From Bacteroidaceae bacterium (GTDB taxonomy: Bacteria > Bacteroidota > Bacteroidia > Bacteroidales > Bacteroidaceae): a stretch of DNA of 34,820 nucleotides. The position numbers and the translations under genes were made by a program. Below are positions 17,647 to 26,587 of this stretch, in pieces; positions within the stretch are counted from its first letter, which is position 1; each line of letters starts with the position of its first letter. The stretch spans positions 1-34,820 of the forward strand of contig JAFZFZ010000075.1 in NCBI GenBank assembly GCA_017557005.1, given 5' to 3'. Under the pieces are notes generated by a model. It did not search any database. It had not been told where the DNA came from and was given only the letters and a program-made list of their open reading frames with translations.

Positions 17647-18765
17647 ATGGCAAACCGTGAAATCACTTTTGACCGCTTTATCCGCGGAGTCATCGCCATC
17701 ATTGGCTGCATAGTCGCATATCTAATCATCGACAGACTCAGCGGCGTGCTACTCCCCTTCCTTTTAGCATGGCTATTCTGTTACCTTGTATACCCGATAG
17801 TCAAGTTTGTCCAACACAAACTCGGGATCAAAAGTCGCGGCATCTCCATCGCCATTGTGCTATTCTTAATCACCGCAGCCATCGTAGGCATTAGCTTTAT
17901 AATAATCCCCCCCATCATCGAGGAAGCCATTACATTAAAGGAGTTTGTTGTCAACTATCTCACCGCCGGTGAAAACAACAGCTCCATACCTGACGTTGTC
18001 AGTCGTTTTATACGTGAGCACATTGACATGCAGCAGGTAGAGGCATATTTCTCTATCGAACGTATCAGTGCGCTATCCCAAGACCTTCTTCCCAGAATTT
18101 GGAACGTCTTATCACAATCATTCAGCCTCATCACAGGTGTAGTTGCCGTCTTCATGTTTATGGTATACACCCTTTTTATTCTCAACGATTACGACACATT
18201 GGCCTGTGGATGGAAACACCTCATCCCTGAGAAGTACCGCACACGCATTCTCAACCTCACCCGCGACGTAGAGCTCAGCATGAGCAATTATTTTCGCGGC
18301 CAAGCGCTCATAGCACTCTGTGTAGGCATACTATTCAGCATCGGATTCCTCATCATCGATTTTCCCATGGCAATCGGCTTCGGGATCTTCGTCGGATTGC
18401 TCAACATCGTACCTTATTTACAAATCACCTCCATTGTCCCCATGGTATTTCTCGCACTGGTAAAGGCCGCCAATACAGGACAGAATTTCTGGTGGATCAT
18501 CATTAGTGCAGCCATCGTAATGCTTGTAGTACAAATTATACAAGAGACCATACTCATTCCACGCATCATGAATAAGGCCATCGGTCTTCACCCTGCAGTC
18601 ATATTATTGTCGCTCTCGATATGGGGTAGCCTACTTGGACTTGTCGGCATGATTATCGCCTTGCCTGCCACCTCCATAATACGTTCCTACTATCATCGTT
18701 TCTTAGACAAACAAAAGGCCGAGAATCGGAATTCGCCTCCCGAAGAAACACAAAAAGAGGCTTGA
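17647..18765 (+). CDS. AI-2E family transporter (PerM/YdiK type)
   Basis: This 372-aa integral membrane protein belongs to the AI-2E transporter family (UPF0118). Hydrophobic segments occur at about residues 13-50 (two helices), 64-86, 158-180, 210-275 (three helices) and 285-350, matching the usual eight-helix layout. The conserved IVPYLQI segment lies near 257-263 and the NKAIGLHPAVILLSL motif, a family hallmark, at about 310-325. Members have been linked to autoinducer-2 export or Na+/H+ antiport, and the substrate here cannot be told. The C-terminus is a charged cytosolic tail. A TACATTTG -7-like element lies at 17568-17575 without a clear -33 box. Confidence 0.92.
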   Translation: MANREITFDRFIRGVIAIIGCIVAYLIIDRLSGVLLPFLLAWLFCYLVYPIVKFVQHKLGIKSRGISIAIVLFLITAAIVGISFIIIPPIIEEAITLKEFVVNYLTAGENNSSIPDVVSRFIREHIDMQQVEAYFSIERISALSQDLLPRIWNVLSQSFSLITGVVAVFMFMVYTLFILNDYDTLACGWKHLIPEKYRTRILNLTRDVELSMSNYFRGQALIALCVGILFSIGFLIIDFPMAIGFGIFVGLLNIVPYLQITSIVPMVFLALVKAANTGQNFWWIIISAAIVMLVVQIIQETILIPRIMNKAIGLHPAVILLSLSIWGSLLGLVGMIIALPATSIIRSYYHRFLDKQKAENRNSPPEETQKEA

Positions 18766-18789
18766 AATAATAAAAAAGTCGAATAAAAC

Positions 18790-18820
18790 TTGGTATTTAC
18801 ACAAAAACTTCCTACCTTTG
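18790..18820 (+). promoter_or_regulatory. Promoter of tRNA-Lys
   Basis: TTGG (18790-18793, one base off TTTG) stands 19 bases before TACCTTTG (18813-18820). The predicted start near 18827 is about 40 bases ahead of the mature tRNA. Confidence 0.7.
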
Positions 18821-18867
18821 CACCGCAAAATAAAACATTGCACTTGCCTAACGGCAAAAACGAGGTC

Positions 18868-18940
18868 GATTCGCTAGCTCAGCAGGTAGAGCACATCCCT
18901 TTTAAGGATGGGGTCTTGGGTTCGAGCCCCAAGCGAATCA
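18868..18940 (+). tRNA. tRNA-Lys (anticodon TTT)
   Basis: A 73-base cloverleaf: acceptor GATTCGC pairs with GCGAATC, the D arm is GCTC/GAGC, the anticodon arm CATCC/GGATG holds loop CTTTTAA with anticodon TTT, and the T arm TTGGG/CCCAA holds TTCGAGC. The discriminator is A and the CCA end is not encoded. Confidence 0.97.
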
Positions 18941-18943
18941 CTG

Positions 18944-18979
18944 AAAAGAAAGAGATTCAATACGAATCTCTTTCTTTTT
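18944..18979 (+). terminator. Intrinsic terminator after tRNA-Lys
   Basis: A perfect 15-bp stem (AAAAGAAAGAGATTC against its complement at 18964-18978) with a 5-base loop ends in a T-rich run. It starts four bases after the tRNA. Confidence 0.85.
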
Positions 18980-19058
18980 ATATATCCGTCCTTTATATTT
19001 CTTTCAACTCCCCTCATATTTTTTGTCTGATTCTTGTTTATATATTATAGGAAAAGAG

Positions 19059-19066
19059 TATCTTTG
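19059..19066 (+). promoter_or_regulatory. -7 element of the tdh promoter
   Basis: TATCTTTG matches the TAnnTTTG box exactly and lies 38 bases before the tdh ATG. A TTG at 19034-19036 is the nearest -33-like sequence but its spacing is a few bases long. Confidence 0.6.
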
Positions 19067-19104
19067 CACAAGATATTTATCATATGACTAAATAGAATCA
19101 TAAA

Positions 19105-20130
19105 ATGAAAGCGTTAGTAAAGAAAGAGCCCATGAAGGGCATTTGGATGGAAGAGGTCGCAATGCCTAAAGTAGGTGTTAACGACGTACTTATCAAAATC
19201 AAGAAGACTGCTATCTGTGGTACCGACCTGCACATCTACAAGTGGGATGAGTGGAGTCAGAAGACCATCAAAACTCCTATGACCATTGGTCACGAGTATG
19301 TAGGTGTAGTAGCTGAGGTAGGCCCTGGCGTACGCAACATCCAAGTGGGCGACCGCGTGACAGGTGAAGGCCACATCGCTTGCGGACACTGTCGTAACTG
19401 TCGCCGCGGCTTGCAGCACATTTGTGAGAATAGCATCGGTGTAGGTGTAAACCGCGACGGAGCATTCGCTGAGTACCTCTGCATTCCCGAGTCAAACGTA
19501 GTAAAGCTCGACGATCGCATCTCTGATGACATGGCTGCTATCATGGACCCCTTCGGTAACGCTACACATACCGCACTTTCATTCCCCTTGCTCGGTGAAG
19601 ACGTGCTTATCACAGGCGCAGGCCTCATCGGCACCATGGCTACAGCTATCGCCAAGTTTGCCGGCGCTAAGAACATCGTCGTTACCGACCTCAGCGACTA
19701 CCGCCTAGATATCGCCAAGAAGATGGGTGCAACCTGCACAGTAAATGCTTCAAAAGGCGAAACACTTCAAGGAGCGATGGATCAGCTCGGTATCCGTGGC
19801 TTTGACGTCGGTCTCGAGATGTCTGGCGCTCCCGTTGCATTCCGCGAGATGGTAGCCAAGATGTACAATGGATCTAAGATTGCCCAGCTTGGTATTCTTC
19901 CCCCGACAACCACTGTTGACTGGAGCGAGATTATCTTCAAGGCTCTCACCATCAAGGGTATCTACGGTCGTGAGATGTGGGAAACATGGTACAAGATGGA
20001 GCAGATGCTTGTATCAGGTCTCGACCTCAGCCCCGTAATCACCCACCACTTCCCCGTTGCAGAGTTCCAGAAGGGCTTCGACGTAATGGAATCAGGTCAG
20101 TGCGGTAAAGTAATTCTCGACTGGGAATAA
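19105..20130 (+). CDS. tdh: L-threonine 3-dehydrogenase
   Basis: Tdh oxidises L-threonine to 2-amino-3-oxobutyrate with NAD+, the first step of threonine breakdown to glycine. The 341-aa protein is a zinc-dependent medium-chain dehydrogenase. The catalytic zinc site is C38, H63 and E64; the [15 protein letters not shown] stretch around C38 is characteristic of Tdh. Structural zinc ligands are C93, C96, C99 and C107. A Rossmann GAGLIG motif sits near residue 173. The partner gene kbl (2-amino-3-ketobutyrate ligase) is not adjacent. The gene is monocistronic, with its own promoter element and a strong terminator. A different zinc alcohol dehydrogenase is unlikely given the Tdh-specific motif. 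Confidence 0.95.
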   Translation: MKALVKKEPMKGIWMEEVAMPKVGVNDVLIKIKKTAICGTDLHIYKWDEWSQKTIKTPMTIGHEYVGVVAEVGPGVRNIQVGDRVTGEGHIACGHCRNCRRGLQHICENSIGVGVNRDGAFAEYLCIPESNVVKLDDRISDDMAAIMDPFGNATHTALSFPLLGEDVLITGAGLIGTMATAIAKFAGAKNIVVTDLSDYRLDIAKKMGATCTVNASKGETLQGAMDQLGIRGFDVGLEMSGAPVAFREMVAKMYNGSKIAQLGILPPTTTVDWSEIIFKALTIKGIYGREMWETWYKMEQMLVSGLDLSPVITHHFPVAEFQKGFDVMESGQCGKVILDWE

Positions 20131-20155
20131 CACACACATACACCAAAACCACAAG

Positions 20156-20186
20156 GAGCGCAGGCTGCATAGCTTGCGCTCTTTTT
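20156..20186 (+). terminator. Intrinsic terminator after tdh
   Basis: A 10-bp stem (GAGCGCAGGC with GCTTGCGCTC, one G-T pair) and 6-base loop run into TTTTT at 20182-20186, about 26 bases past the stop codon. Confidence 0.9.
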
Positions 20187-20318
20187 ATTGTATTATGTAC
20201 AAAACACGCTTATCTACTAAAATAACCCATACAGGATGGCGCGCTATGTCTTTTTTTTTATTTACTTTGCACATTATTTATATAAACTGCATCATAAAAC
20301 AAAAGCAACATACATACT

Positions 20319-23267
20319 ATGAACATGCGTAAACACATCATTGCAGCCTGCATGGCAGTCAGCATGACAACCATCCCCTTCCAGATGGCCGCACAAGCTA
20401 CAGAGAGAACAATCAGTTCAGTTGAGTCAGTCAGTGTCAGCACTCCCGTCGGCACTGTACCTCGCTTGCCCTACCAATTGCTTGTAACCTATAGTGATGG
20501 TACACAAGCCTACCGCCAAGTTCGTTGGAGCAATGCCGCTCTCGCCACCGAACAAGAACAAGCCAACTACACAGTAGGAAAGACCTACACCATAGAGGGA
20601 TACATCACAGGTGACGACACCACGCCTAATGGCTACCCCATCGCAGCAGAAGTAAGCGTAAGTGCCGACGCATATACCGTTCCTTCAAAGACCCCCATTG
20701 CCGAACCTATCCCCCTCGACAAGGTGCGTCTTACCGGCGACAACCGCCTCACCTCGAACCGCGAACTCGCCATACGCGAGATCATCTCATGGGATATAAC
20801 GCAGCAACTCTATAACTATCGCGACACATATGGTCTGCCTACCGAAGGCTATACTGTAGCAAGCGGATGGGACTCACCCACAACAAAGCTCAAGGGCCAT
20901 GGTTCAGGTCACTACATGTCAGCCTTAGCATTTGCCTTTGCTAGTGCTACCGACGAAAGTCAGAAGGCAGTCTTGCGCGACCGCATCCGCCGCATGGTCG
21001 ACGAATTGAGAATGTGTCAAGAGCGCACCTTCGTATGGAACGATTCTTTGGGTCGTTATTGGGAAGCACGCGACTTCGCCCCCGAAGCTGAGTTGCACAA
21101 CATGCTCGGCACATGGGAAGCTTTCAATACGCACAAGACCCAATGGGAAAGCTACGGATATGGCTACCTCAACGCCATCCCCGCACACCATGCAGCCCTT
21201 ATCGAAAAGTATAGTCCCTACAATAATGAAGCTGGCGTATGGGCACCCTACTACTCTATCCACAAGCAGTTGGCAGGCCTTATCGACATCGCCACCTATG
21301 TAGACGATCAGAAATTAGCCGACAAAGCCCTGCTCATTGCCAAGGATATGGGATTGTGGGTATGGAACCGCTTGCACTACCGCACCTACGTAAAGACTGA
21401 TGGCACACGCGAGGAGCGCCGTGCCACACCCGGTAACCGCTACGAAATGTGGAACATGTACATTGCCGGCGAAGACGGAGGTACTGGAGAATCATTGGCA
21501 CGCTTGTCAGAGATGGTCAAGGATCCCGAAGACAAGGCACGCCTACTTGAGGCCTCAAATTTCTTCGATTCACCCGCCTTCTACGATCCCTTATCACGCA
21601 ACATCGACGACATCCGCACCCGTCATGCCAACCAACACATTCCCAAGATCGTAAGCGTCCTGCGCAGCTATCGCGGCAATGGCAATGCCTACTACTACAA
21701 TATCGCTGAAAACTTTTGGAACATGATACAAGGCCGCTACAGCTACGCTACCGGCGGTGTAGGCAATGGCGAGATGTTCCGTCAGCCCTATACCCAGGTA
21801 CTCAGCATGAATACCAACGTATCAATGAATCATCGCCGTGAGATGATGCCCAGCCCCACCCTCAATGAAACCTGCTGCGCCTACAACCTAGCCAAGCTCA
21901 CCAAGGACCTCAACAGCTTCAACCCCGACGATGCCCGCTACATGGACTACTACGAGCGTGTACTCTATAATCAGATTGTAGGTTCGCTCCACCCCGAGCA
22001 TTACCTCACCACCTACCACTATGCCGTAGGCCTCAACGCTTCAAAGCCCTGGGGCAACCGCACACCACAAGAGAGTTGCTGCGGTGGCACAGGCTCTGAA
22101 AATCATGTCAAGTACCAAGAAGCAGCCTACTTCACCTCTAAGGACTGCATTTGGGTAGGTCTTTACCTCCCCTCAGTAGCCGAGTGGGACGAGCAGGGCA
22201 TCACCCTTGAGCAAGAGTGCACATGGCCTACCGAACACTCTACCATCCGCATCACCAAGGGACGCGGCAAGTTCGCCATGAAGTTGCGTATCCCCTATTG
22301 GGCAACCGAAGGTGTCAAGGTAACCCTCAATGGTCAAGAAGTAGCAGCAGAATATGCCCCCTGCAGCTATGTCACCATCGCAGCACGCAAGTGGCGCAAG
22401 GGCGACGTAGTAGAGGTACTGCTCCCCTTCACTAAGCACGTCAACTATGGCCCCGACCGCATGACTACCGCAGCCACAGCTCCGGGTCAGACCAACACTC
22501 AGTTTGTCCCCATGTGGGTAGGCACCCTTATGTATGGTCCTTTGGCTATGGGTACTACCGGTATCAGCAACTGGGGCGATGCCACTATCACCCTCGACGG
22601 CGACCTTGGAAACATCACAGCCAACCGCCCCACAGCCGAAACTGGCACCCACGGCAACCTCTACACCCTCACCGTTGGTGAGCGCACCTTCCTTCCCGAC
22701 TACGCTCTCGACCACAACCAAACCCACTACTTACGCATAGCACGTACTGGCAGTCTCAAGGCCTCCGCAGGCACCGATCTCCGCGAGTTGGCCGAGTTGC
22801 TTGTAGTAGTAGGCGAGCGCAAGCAAGCACAGGAAGCATGGAACGCCCTCACCGTCAAGGTTCCCGACCACGCACCTTGGGCACCCTACGGCTATGGCCG
22901 CCTCATGCAAGAGTATGCAGTTGCCGACAGTTTGATGAGCGTCGTCAAAGCGCAGCAGGCTGCAGGTACCGAGTTGGCCGAAGAATTGCTCATTCAGTGC
23001 CAGACATCAATTGTCAACCTCAATGCAGCCATCAACACCATGCGCCCTGGCAACCTGGCCGAATTGGAAGACCTCAACCAATTGCTCCCCCTCATCACTC
23101 GCGCCAAGTACAGACACCCAAGCCGCAGCAGCGATCTGCAGAAAGCTATCGACTATGCCGATATGGTGGTAAGCTACGTAGGCGATGGTAGCGGTACGCA
23201 CGACATGATCCAGAAGGCCTATACACAGCTTCAGGAGAAGTTGAACGAATACAATAGCAACAAATAA
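20319..23267 (+). CDS. Secreted beta-L-arabinofuranosidase-like glycoside hydrolase (GH127/GH146 type, DUF1680)
   Basis: The protein is 982 aa, with a signal peptide (about residues 1-25, ending PFQMAAQA). An N-terminal Ig-like region (about 30-118) precedes the (alpha/alpha)6 barrel that starts at VRLTGDNRLTSNREL (136-150), with GHGSGHYMSALAFA at 193-206. The cysteine-glutamate zinc site of this clan is present: E517 and C519 in LNETCCAYNLAKL, and C587-C588 in SCCGGTGSENH, where in characterised members one Cys is the nucleophile. Beta-sandwich regions follow (about 600-800), then an extra helical C-terminal region (about 810-982). GH146 or GH127 membership predicts removal of beta-L-arabinofuranose from plant glycans. 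Starts at 20319 or 20325 are both possible. No SusCD pair is nearby. argH begins 17 bases after it. Confidence 0.9.
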   Translation: MNMRKHIIAACMAVSMTTIPFQMAAQATERTISSVESVSVSTPVGTVPRLPYQLLVTYSDGTQAYRQVRWSNAALATEQEQANYTVGKTYTIEGYITGDDTTPNGYPIAAEVSVSADAYTVPSKTPIAEPIPLDKVRLTGDNRLTSNRELAIREIISWDITQQLYNYRDTYGLPTEGYTVASGWDSPTTKLKGHGSGHYMSALAFAFASATDESQKAVLRDRIRRMVDELRMCQERTFVWNDSLGRYWEARDFAPEAELHNMLGTWEAFNTHKTQWESYGYGYLNAIPAHHAALIEKYSPYNNEAGVWAPYYSIHKQLAGLIDIATYVDDQKLADKALLIAKDMGLWVWNRLHYRTYVKTDGTREERRATPGNRYEMWNMYIAGEDGGTGESLARLSEMVKDPEDKARLLEASNFFDSPAFYDPLSRNIDDIRTRHANQHIPKIVSVLRSYRGNGNAYYYNIAENFWNMIQGRYSYATGGVGNGEMFRQPYTQVLSMNTNVSMNHRREMMPSPTLNETCCAYNLAKLTKDLNSFNPDDARYMDYYERVLYNQIVGSLHPEHYLTTYHYAVGLNASKPWGNRTPQESCCGGTGSENHVKYQEAAYFTSKDCIWVGLYLPSVAEWDEQGITLEQECTWPTEHSTIRITKGRGKFAMKLRIPYWATEGVKVTLNGQEVAAEYAPCSYVTIAARKWRKGDVVEVLLPFTKHVNYGPDRMTTAATAPGQTNTQFVPMWVGTLMYGPLAMGTTGISNWGDATITLDGDLGNITANRPTAETGTHGNLYTLTVGERTFLPDYALDHNQTHYLRIARTGSLKASAGTDLRELAELLVVVGERKQAQEAWNALTVKVPDHAPWAPYGYGRLMQEYAVADSLMSVVKAQQAAGTELAEELLIQCQTSIVNLNAAINTMRPGNLAELEDLNQLLPLITRAKYRHPSRSSDLQKAIDYADMVVSYVGDGSGTHDMIQKAYTQLQEKLNEYNSNK

Positions 23268-23284
23268 ACCTATTTTATATAAGA

Positions 23285-24577
23285 ATGAAACTTTGGGACA
23301 AGGGCTTTGAGCCCGACAAAATGATAGAAAACTTCACCGTAGGTCAAGACCGCGAGCTAGACCTACGTCTTGCTCGTTACGACGTAGAGGGTTCTATGGC
23401 CCATATCCGCATGCTCGAGAGCATCGGACTCATCAAAAAAGAGGAACTCCCCGTGCTGCTCGCAGCTTTGGAACAGATTAGAGCCGAGATTCTCGATGGC
23501 AAGTTTGTCATCGAAGAGGGCATCGAAGATGTACACTCACAAGTAGAACTTCTGCTCACCCAGCGCCTCGGCGATATGGGAAAGAAAATACACTCGGGCC
23601 GCTCACGCAACGACCAGGTACTGGTAGACCTCAAGCTCTACTTCCGCGACGAGATTAAGAAGATTGCCGAAGAGGCCGTACACCTTTTTGACCGCCTGCA
23701 AAGCCTAAGCGAAGAATACAAAGAGGTACTCATGCCCGGCTACACCCACCTGCAGATTGCCATGCCCTCATCATTCGGTTTGTGGTTTGGTGCTTATGCC
23801 GAGACCCTTGTCGACGACCTCCGACTCATTGCCGCCGCCTATAAGATTGCCAATCAGAACCCCTTGGGCTCGGCAGCAGGCTATGGATCATCATTCCCCC
23901 TCAACCGCACGATGACTACCGAGCTACTCCGGTTCGACACCATGCACTATAACGTAGTAGCAGCGCAGATGAGCCGCGGCAAGACCGAGCGCGCCACCGC
24001 CTATGCCATTGGCGCTGTGGCCTCTACCCTCGGTCGCTTTGCCATGGACGTATGCCTCTTCATCAACCAGAACTTCGGTTTCATCAGTTTCCCCGACGAG
24101 TACACCACCGGCAGCAGCATCATGCCTCACAAGAAGAATCCCGACGTGTTTGAGATTATGCGCGCCAAGTGCAATCGCCTTCAGAGTGTAGCTGGCGAGG
24201 TAGCATTGATGACCACCAACCTGCCCGTAGGCTACCAGCGCGACTTCCAGTTGTTGAAGGATGTCATATTCCCCGCTATCGAGGAGATCAAGTCGTGCCT
24301 CACCATGTGTGATATGATGCTACAACACATCCGTATCAACCGCGACATCCTGAGCGACCCCAAGTACGACTATCTCTTCACCGTAGAGGATGTTAATCGC
24401 CTTGCCCTCTCAGGCATTCCCTTCCGCGAGGCCTACCGCCAAGTGGGCATGCAAGTGCAGAATCACACATACGCTCCCACTCGCGAGGTGCACCACACCC
24501 ACGAAGGCAGCATAGGCAACCTCTGCAACGACCGCATACGTGAGAAGTTGCAGCAAGTAATGACCGAATTCGAATAA
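23285..24577 (+). CDS. argH: Argininosuccinate lyase
   Basis: ArgH cleaves argininosuccinate to arginine and fumarate, the last step of arginine synthesis. The 430-aa protein has the superfamily motifs: HSGRSRNDQ at 103-111, the PGYTHLQIAMPSSFG region with H155, and the flexible signature loop GSSIMPHKKNP at 276-286. The C-terminal domain is slightly shorter than in the E. coli enzyme (457 aa), as I recall for Bacteroidales homologues. It starts 17 bases after the glycosidase stop and may be read through from it, an odd metabolic pairing. No other arginine gene is in the window. A terminator follows. Confidence 0.95.
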   Translation: MKLWDKGFEPDKMIENFTVGQDRELDLRLARYDVEGSMAHIRMLESIGLIKKEELPVLLAALEQIRAEILDGKFVIEEGIEDVHSQVELLLTQRLGDMGKKIHSGRSRNDQVLVDLKLYFRDEIKKIAEEAVHLFDRLQSLSEEYKEVLMPGYTHLQIAMPSSFGLWFGAYAETLVDDLRLIAAAYKIANQNPLGSAAGYGSSFPLNRTMTTELLRFDTMHYNVVAAQMSRGKTERATAYAIGAVASTLGRFAMDVCLFINQNFGFISFPDEYTTGSSIMPHKKNPDVFEIMRAKCNRLQSVAGEVALMTTNLPVGYQRDFQLLKDVIFPAIEEIKSCLTMCDMMLQHIRINRDILSDPKYDYLFTVEDVNRLALSGIPFREAYRQVGMQVQNHTYAPTREVHHTHEGSIGNLCNDRIREKLQQVMTEFE

Positions 24578-24593
24578 GTTCGCCCCCATCCAC

Positions 24594-24626
24594 ACGACCT
24601 TGCACTTAGTGTAAGGTCGTTTTTTT
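24594..24626 (+). terminator. Intrinsic terminator after argH
   Basis: A 12-bp stem (ACGACCTTGCAC with GTGTAAGGTCGT, one G-T pair) and 3-base loop are followed by a seven-T run ending at 24626. Confidence 0.9.
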
Positions 24627-24721
24627 ATGCTCATCGGTATCGAAATAGCACAAAAGCTAAAGAACAAACCACTGTGGGTGTTGTTACTGATAGAACTAAC
24701 CTAAATCTTAAATAAACAATT

Positions 24722-26140
24722 ATGGAACGAACAGATTTCAGTACCGACGTATTCGGCTCGAAGGAGATGCTACAACCTTCGCCCACAGACAAGATCCCGC
24801 AGCATGGCACACGCCCCGACATTGCTTATCAAATGGTGAAGGATGAGACCTTTGCGCAGACACAGCCTCGCCTCAATCTCGCCACCTTTGTTACCACCTA
24901 CATGGACCCTTATGCTACCCGTTTGATGAACGAGGCTATCAGCCTCAACTACATCGACGAGACGGAGTATCCGCGTGTAGCCGTGATGTGCGCCAAGTGT
25001 ATCAACATCATGGCCAATCTGTGGAACTCCCCCGAGAAGGCGCAGTGGAAGACGGGAGCCCTAGCTATCGGTTCTTCGGAGGCCTGTATGCTCGGCGGCG
25101 TAGCCGCTTGGCTACGTTGGAAGGAGCGCCGTCAGGCACAGGGTAAGTCTACCGACAAGCCCAACTTTATCATCTCCACGGGCTACCAGGTAGTGTGGGA
25201 GAAGTTTGCCGACCTGTGGCAGATAGAGATGCGCACCGTGCCCTTGACCCTCGAACAAATTACCCTCGACCCCAAGCAGGTGATTGCCATGTGCGATGAG
25301 AATACCATCTGCGTAGTGCCCATACAGGGCGTTACCTGGACAGGGCTCAACGACGATGTAGAGGCTCTTGATGCCGCCCTCGATGAGTACAATGCTCGCA
25401 CCGGCTACAACATCCCCATCCATGTGGATGCCGCCTCGGGAGGCTTCATTCTGCCCTTCCTGCAGCCCGATAAGAAGTGGGACTTCCGCCTCAAGTGGGT
25501 GCTCTCCATCAGCACATCGGGTCATAAATACGGACTTGTATACCCCGGCCTTGGTTGGGTGATATGGAAAGACAAGAAATACCTACCCGGCAAGATGTCG
25601 TTCTCGGTAAACTATCTCGGTGCCGACATCACACAAGTAGGACTCAACTTCTCTCGCCCCGGAGCACAGGTACTGGGACAGTACTACCAGTTTATCCGCC
25701 TCGGATTCGAAGGCTACCGTCAAGTGCAACAAAACTCTATGGAGATAGCCCGCTACCTGCACACAGAGATTGGCAAGATGGCCCCCTTCAGAAACTATAG
25801 TACCGACATCGTGAACCCGCTCTTCATCTGGTACATGAAGGAGGAGTATGCCAAGAATGCCAAGTGGACCCTCTTCGACCTGCAGGATAAACTCAAGCAG
25901 AGCGGATGGATGGTACCCGCCTACACCATGCCCAAGAACATCGAAGACAGCGTAGTGATGCGTATCGTGGTGCGCCAAGGTTTCAGCCGCGACATGGCCG
26001 ATATGCTCCTCGGCGATATTCGTTCCGCCATAGCTGAGTTTGAGCAGTTGGAGTATCCCACCCCATCGCGCATGGCATGCCAAAAGCAGCAACCCGTGCC
26101 TACCTCCATATTCACACATACCGGATCCAAGAGGAAATAG
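24722..26140 (+). CDS. gadB: Glutamate decarboxylase
   Basis: This PLP enzyme converts glutamate to GABA and CO2, consuming a proton. The 472-aa sequence is full length. The PLP lysine is K269 in SISTSGHKYG, and D236 in HVDAASGGF should contact the pyridine nitrogen. GSSEACMLGG (117-126) and the MANLWN region near 97 match the bacterial GadA/GadB group. In many gut bacteria it confers acid resistance together with a glutamate/GABA antiporter, a glutaminase or a potassium channel; none is adjacent here, so the exchange system must be elsewhere. No clear promoter is seen in the 95 bases after the argH terminator. Confidence 0.95.
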   Translation: MERTDFSTDVFGSKEMLQPSPTDKIPQHGTRPDIAYQMVKDETFAQTQPRLNLATFVTTYMDPYATRLMNEAISLNYIDETEYPRVAVMCAKCINIMANLWNSPEKAQWKTGALAIGSSEACMLGGVAAWLRWKERRQAQGKSTDKPNFIISTGYQVVWEKFADLWQIEMRTVPLTLEQITLDPKQVIAMCDENTICVVPIQGVTWTGLNDDVEALDAALDEYNARTGYNIPIHVDAASGGFILPFLQPDKKWDFRLKWVLSISTSGHKYGLVYPGLGWVIWKDKKYLPGKMSFSVNYLGADITQVGLNFSRPGAQVLGQYYQFIRLGFEGYRQVQQNSMEIARYLHTEIGKMAPFRNYSTDIVNPLFIWYMKEEYAKNAKWTLFDLQDKLKQSGWMVPAYTMPKNIEDSVVMRIVVRQGFSRDMADMLLGDIRSAIAEFEQLEYPTPSRMACQKQQPVPTSIFTHTGSKRK

Positions 26141-26162
26141 GGTAAAAATTGTTTAGAAGATA

Positions 26163-26200
26163 GGGGTGTAAACTGACAAAAATAGTTTGCACCCCTTGTT
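26163..26200 (+). terminator. Probable terminator after gadB
   Basis: GGGGTGTAAACT pairs with AGTTTGCACCCC (12 bp, one G-T) around a 9-base loop; the following TTGTTATTG is only moderately T-rich. Confidence 0.65.
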
Positions 26201-26239
26201 ATTGTATATAATCGCCTCTCATAGCCAAGGCCTACGAGC

Positions 26240-26247
26240 TACCTTTG
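26240..26247 (+). promoter_or_regulatory. Possible -7 element before the 50-aa ORF
   Basis: TACCTTTG matches the -7 consensus exactly and lies 39 bases before the ATG at 26287, the same distance seen at tdh. There is no TTTG at the -33 position. Confidence 0.4.
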
Positions 26248-26286
26248 CATCACCCTAACCGCCAATAACCCATACAAATACATCCT

Positions 26287-26439
26287 ATGGACAAGAATCT
26301 TTTCCTTCAAGCGCTTATCGAAGTCAGATCCGAAATTTTGGTATGCCGCATCAAGCTCGCACTCCCCGTCATAAAGTCTAAGGGATACGACACCCCCTAC
26401 TTGCGTCGCCGCATGCATTTACGCGGTACGCACGAATAG
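26287..26439 (+). CDS. Small basic ORF of unknown function (50 aa)
   Basis: The ORF encodes MDKNLFLQALIEVRSEILVC followed by a basic C-terminal half with an LRRRMHLRG segment. It has no signal peptide, membrane helix or recognised domain. It lies alone between the gadB terminator and the leuA promoter, has an exact -7 promoter element 39 bases upstream, and reads in the same direction as its neighbours. The N-terminal half could form an amphipathic helix. I do not recognise a family; chance cannot be excluded at this length. Confidence 0.4.
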   Translation: MDKNLFLQALIEVRSEILVCRIKLALPVIKSKGYDTPYLRRRMHLRGTHE

Positions 26440-26513
26440 GACTCATTTTCATTCATCATATCTTGGGAAATGGCATAAGTATAGTCTTTTTCTACTATTT
26501 GCTTACATTTTAT

Positions 26514-26544
26514 TTTGTAAGTATGCGATTTGTTTATATTTTTG
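26514..26544 (+). promoter_or_regulatory. Promoter of the leucine operon
   Basis: TTTG (26514-26517), exactly 19 bases, then TATTTTTG (26537-26544) is a perfect consensus. The leader to the leuA ATG is only about 36 bases, so there is no room for a leader peptide and attenuator. Confidence 0.87.
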
Positions 26545-26587
26545 CACCCCTACAAGGTAAAAAGATAAACAAACATATAAATTCACT

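Noticed and set aside
20261..20270. TTTACTTTG as the -7 box of the arabinofuranosidase gene
   Set aside because: It misses the invariant A of TAnnTTTG and has no clear -33 partner, so it is not listed as a promoter.
22173..22727. A 184-codon minus-strand frame
   Set aside because: It lies wholly inside the arabinofuranosidase coding region and has Gly/Val-rich composition typical of an antisense frame.
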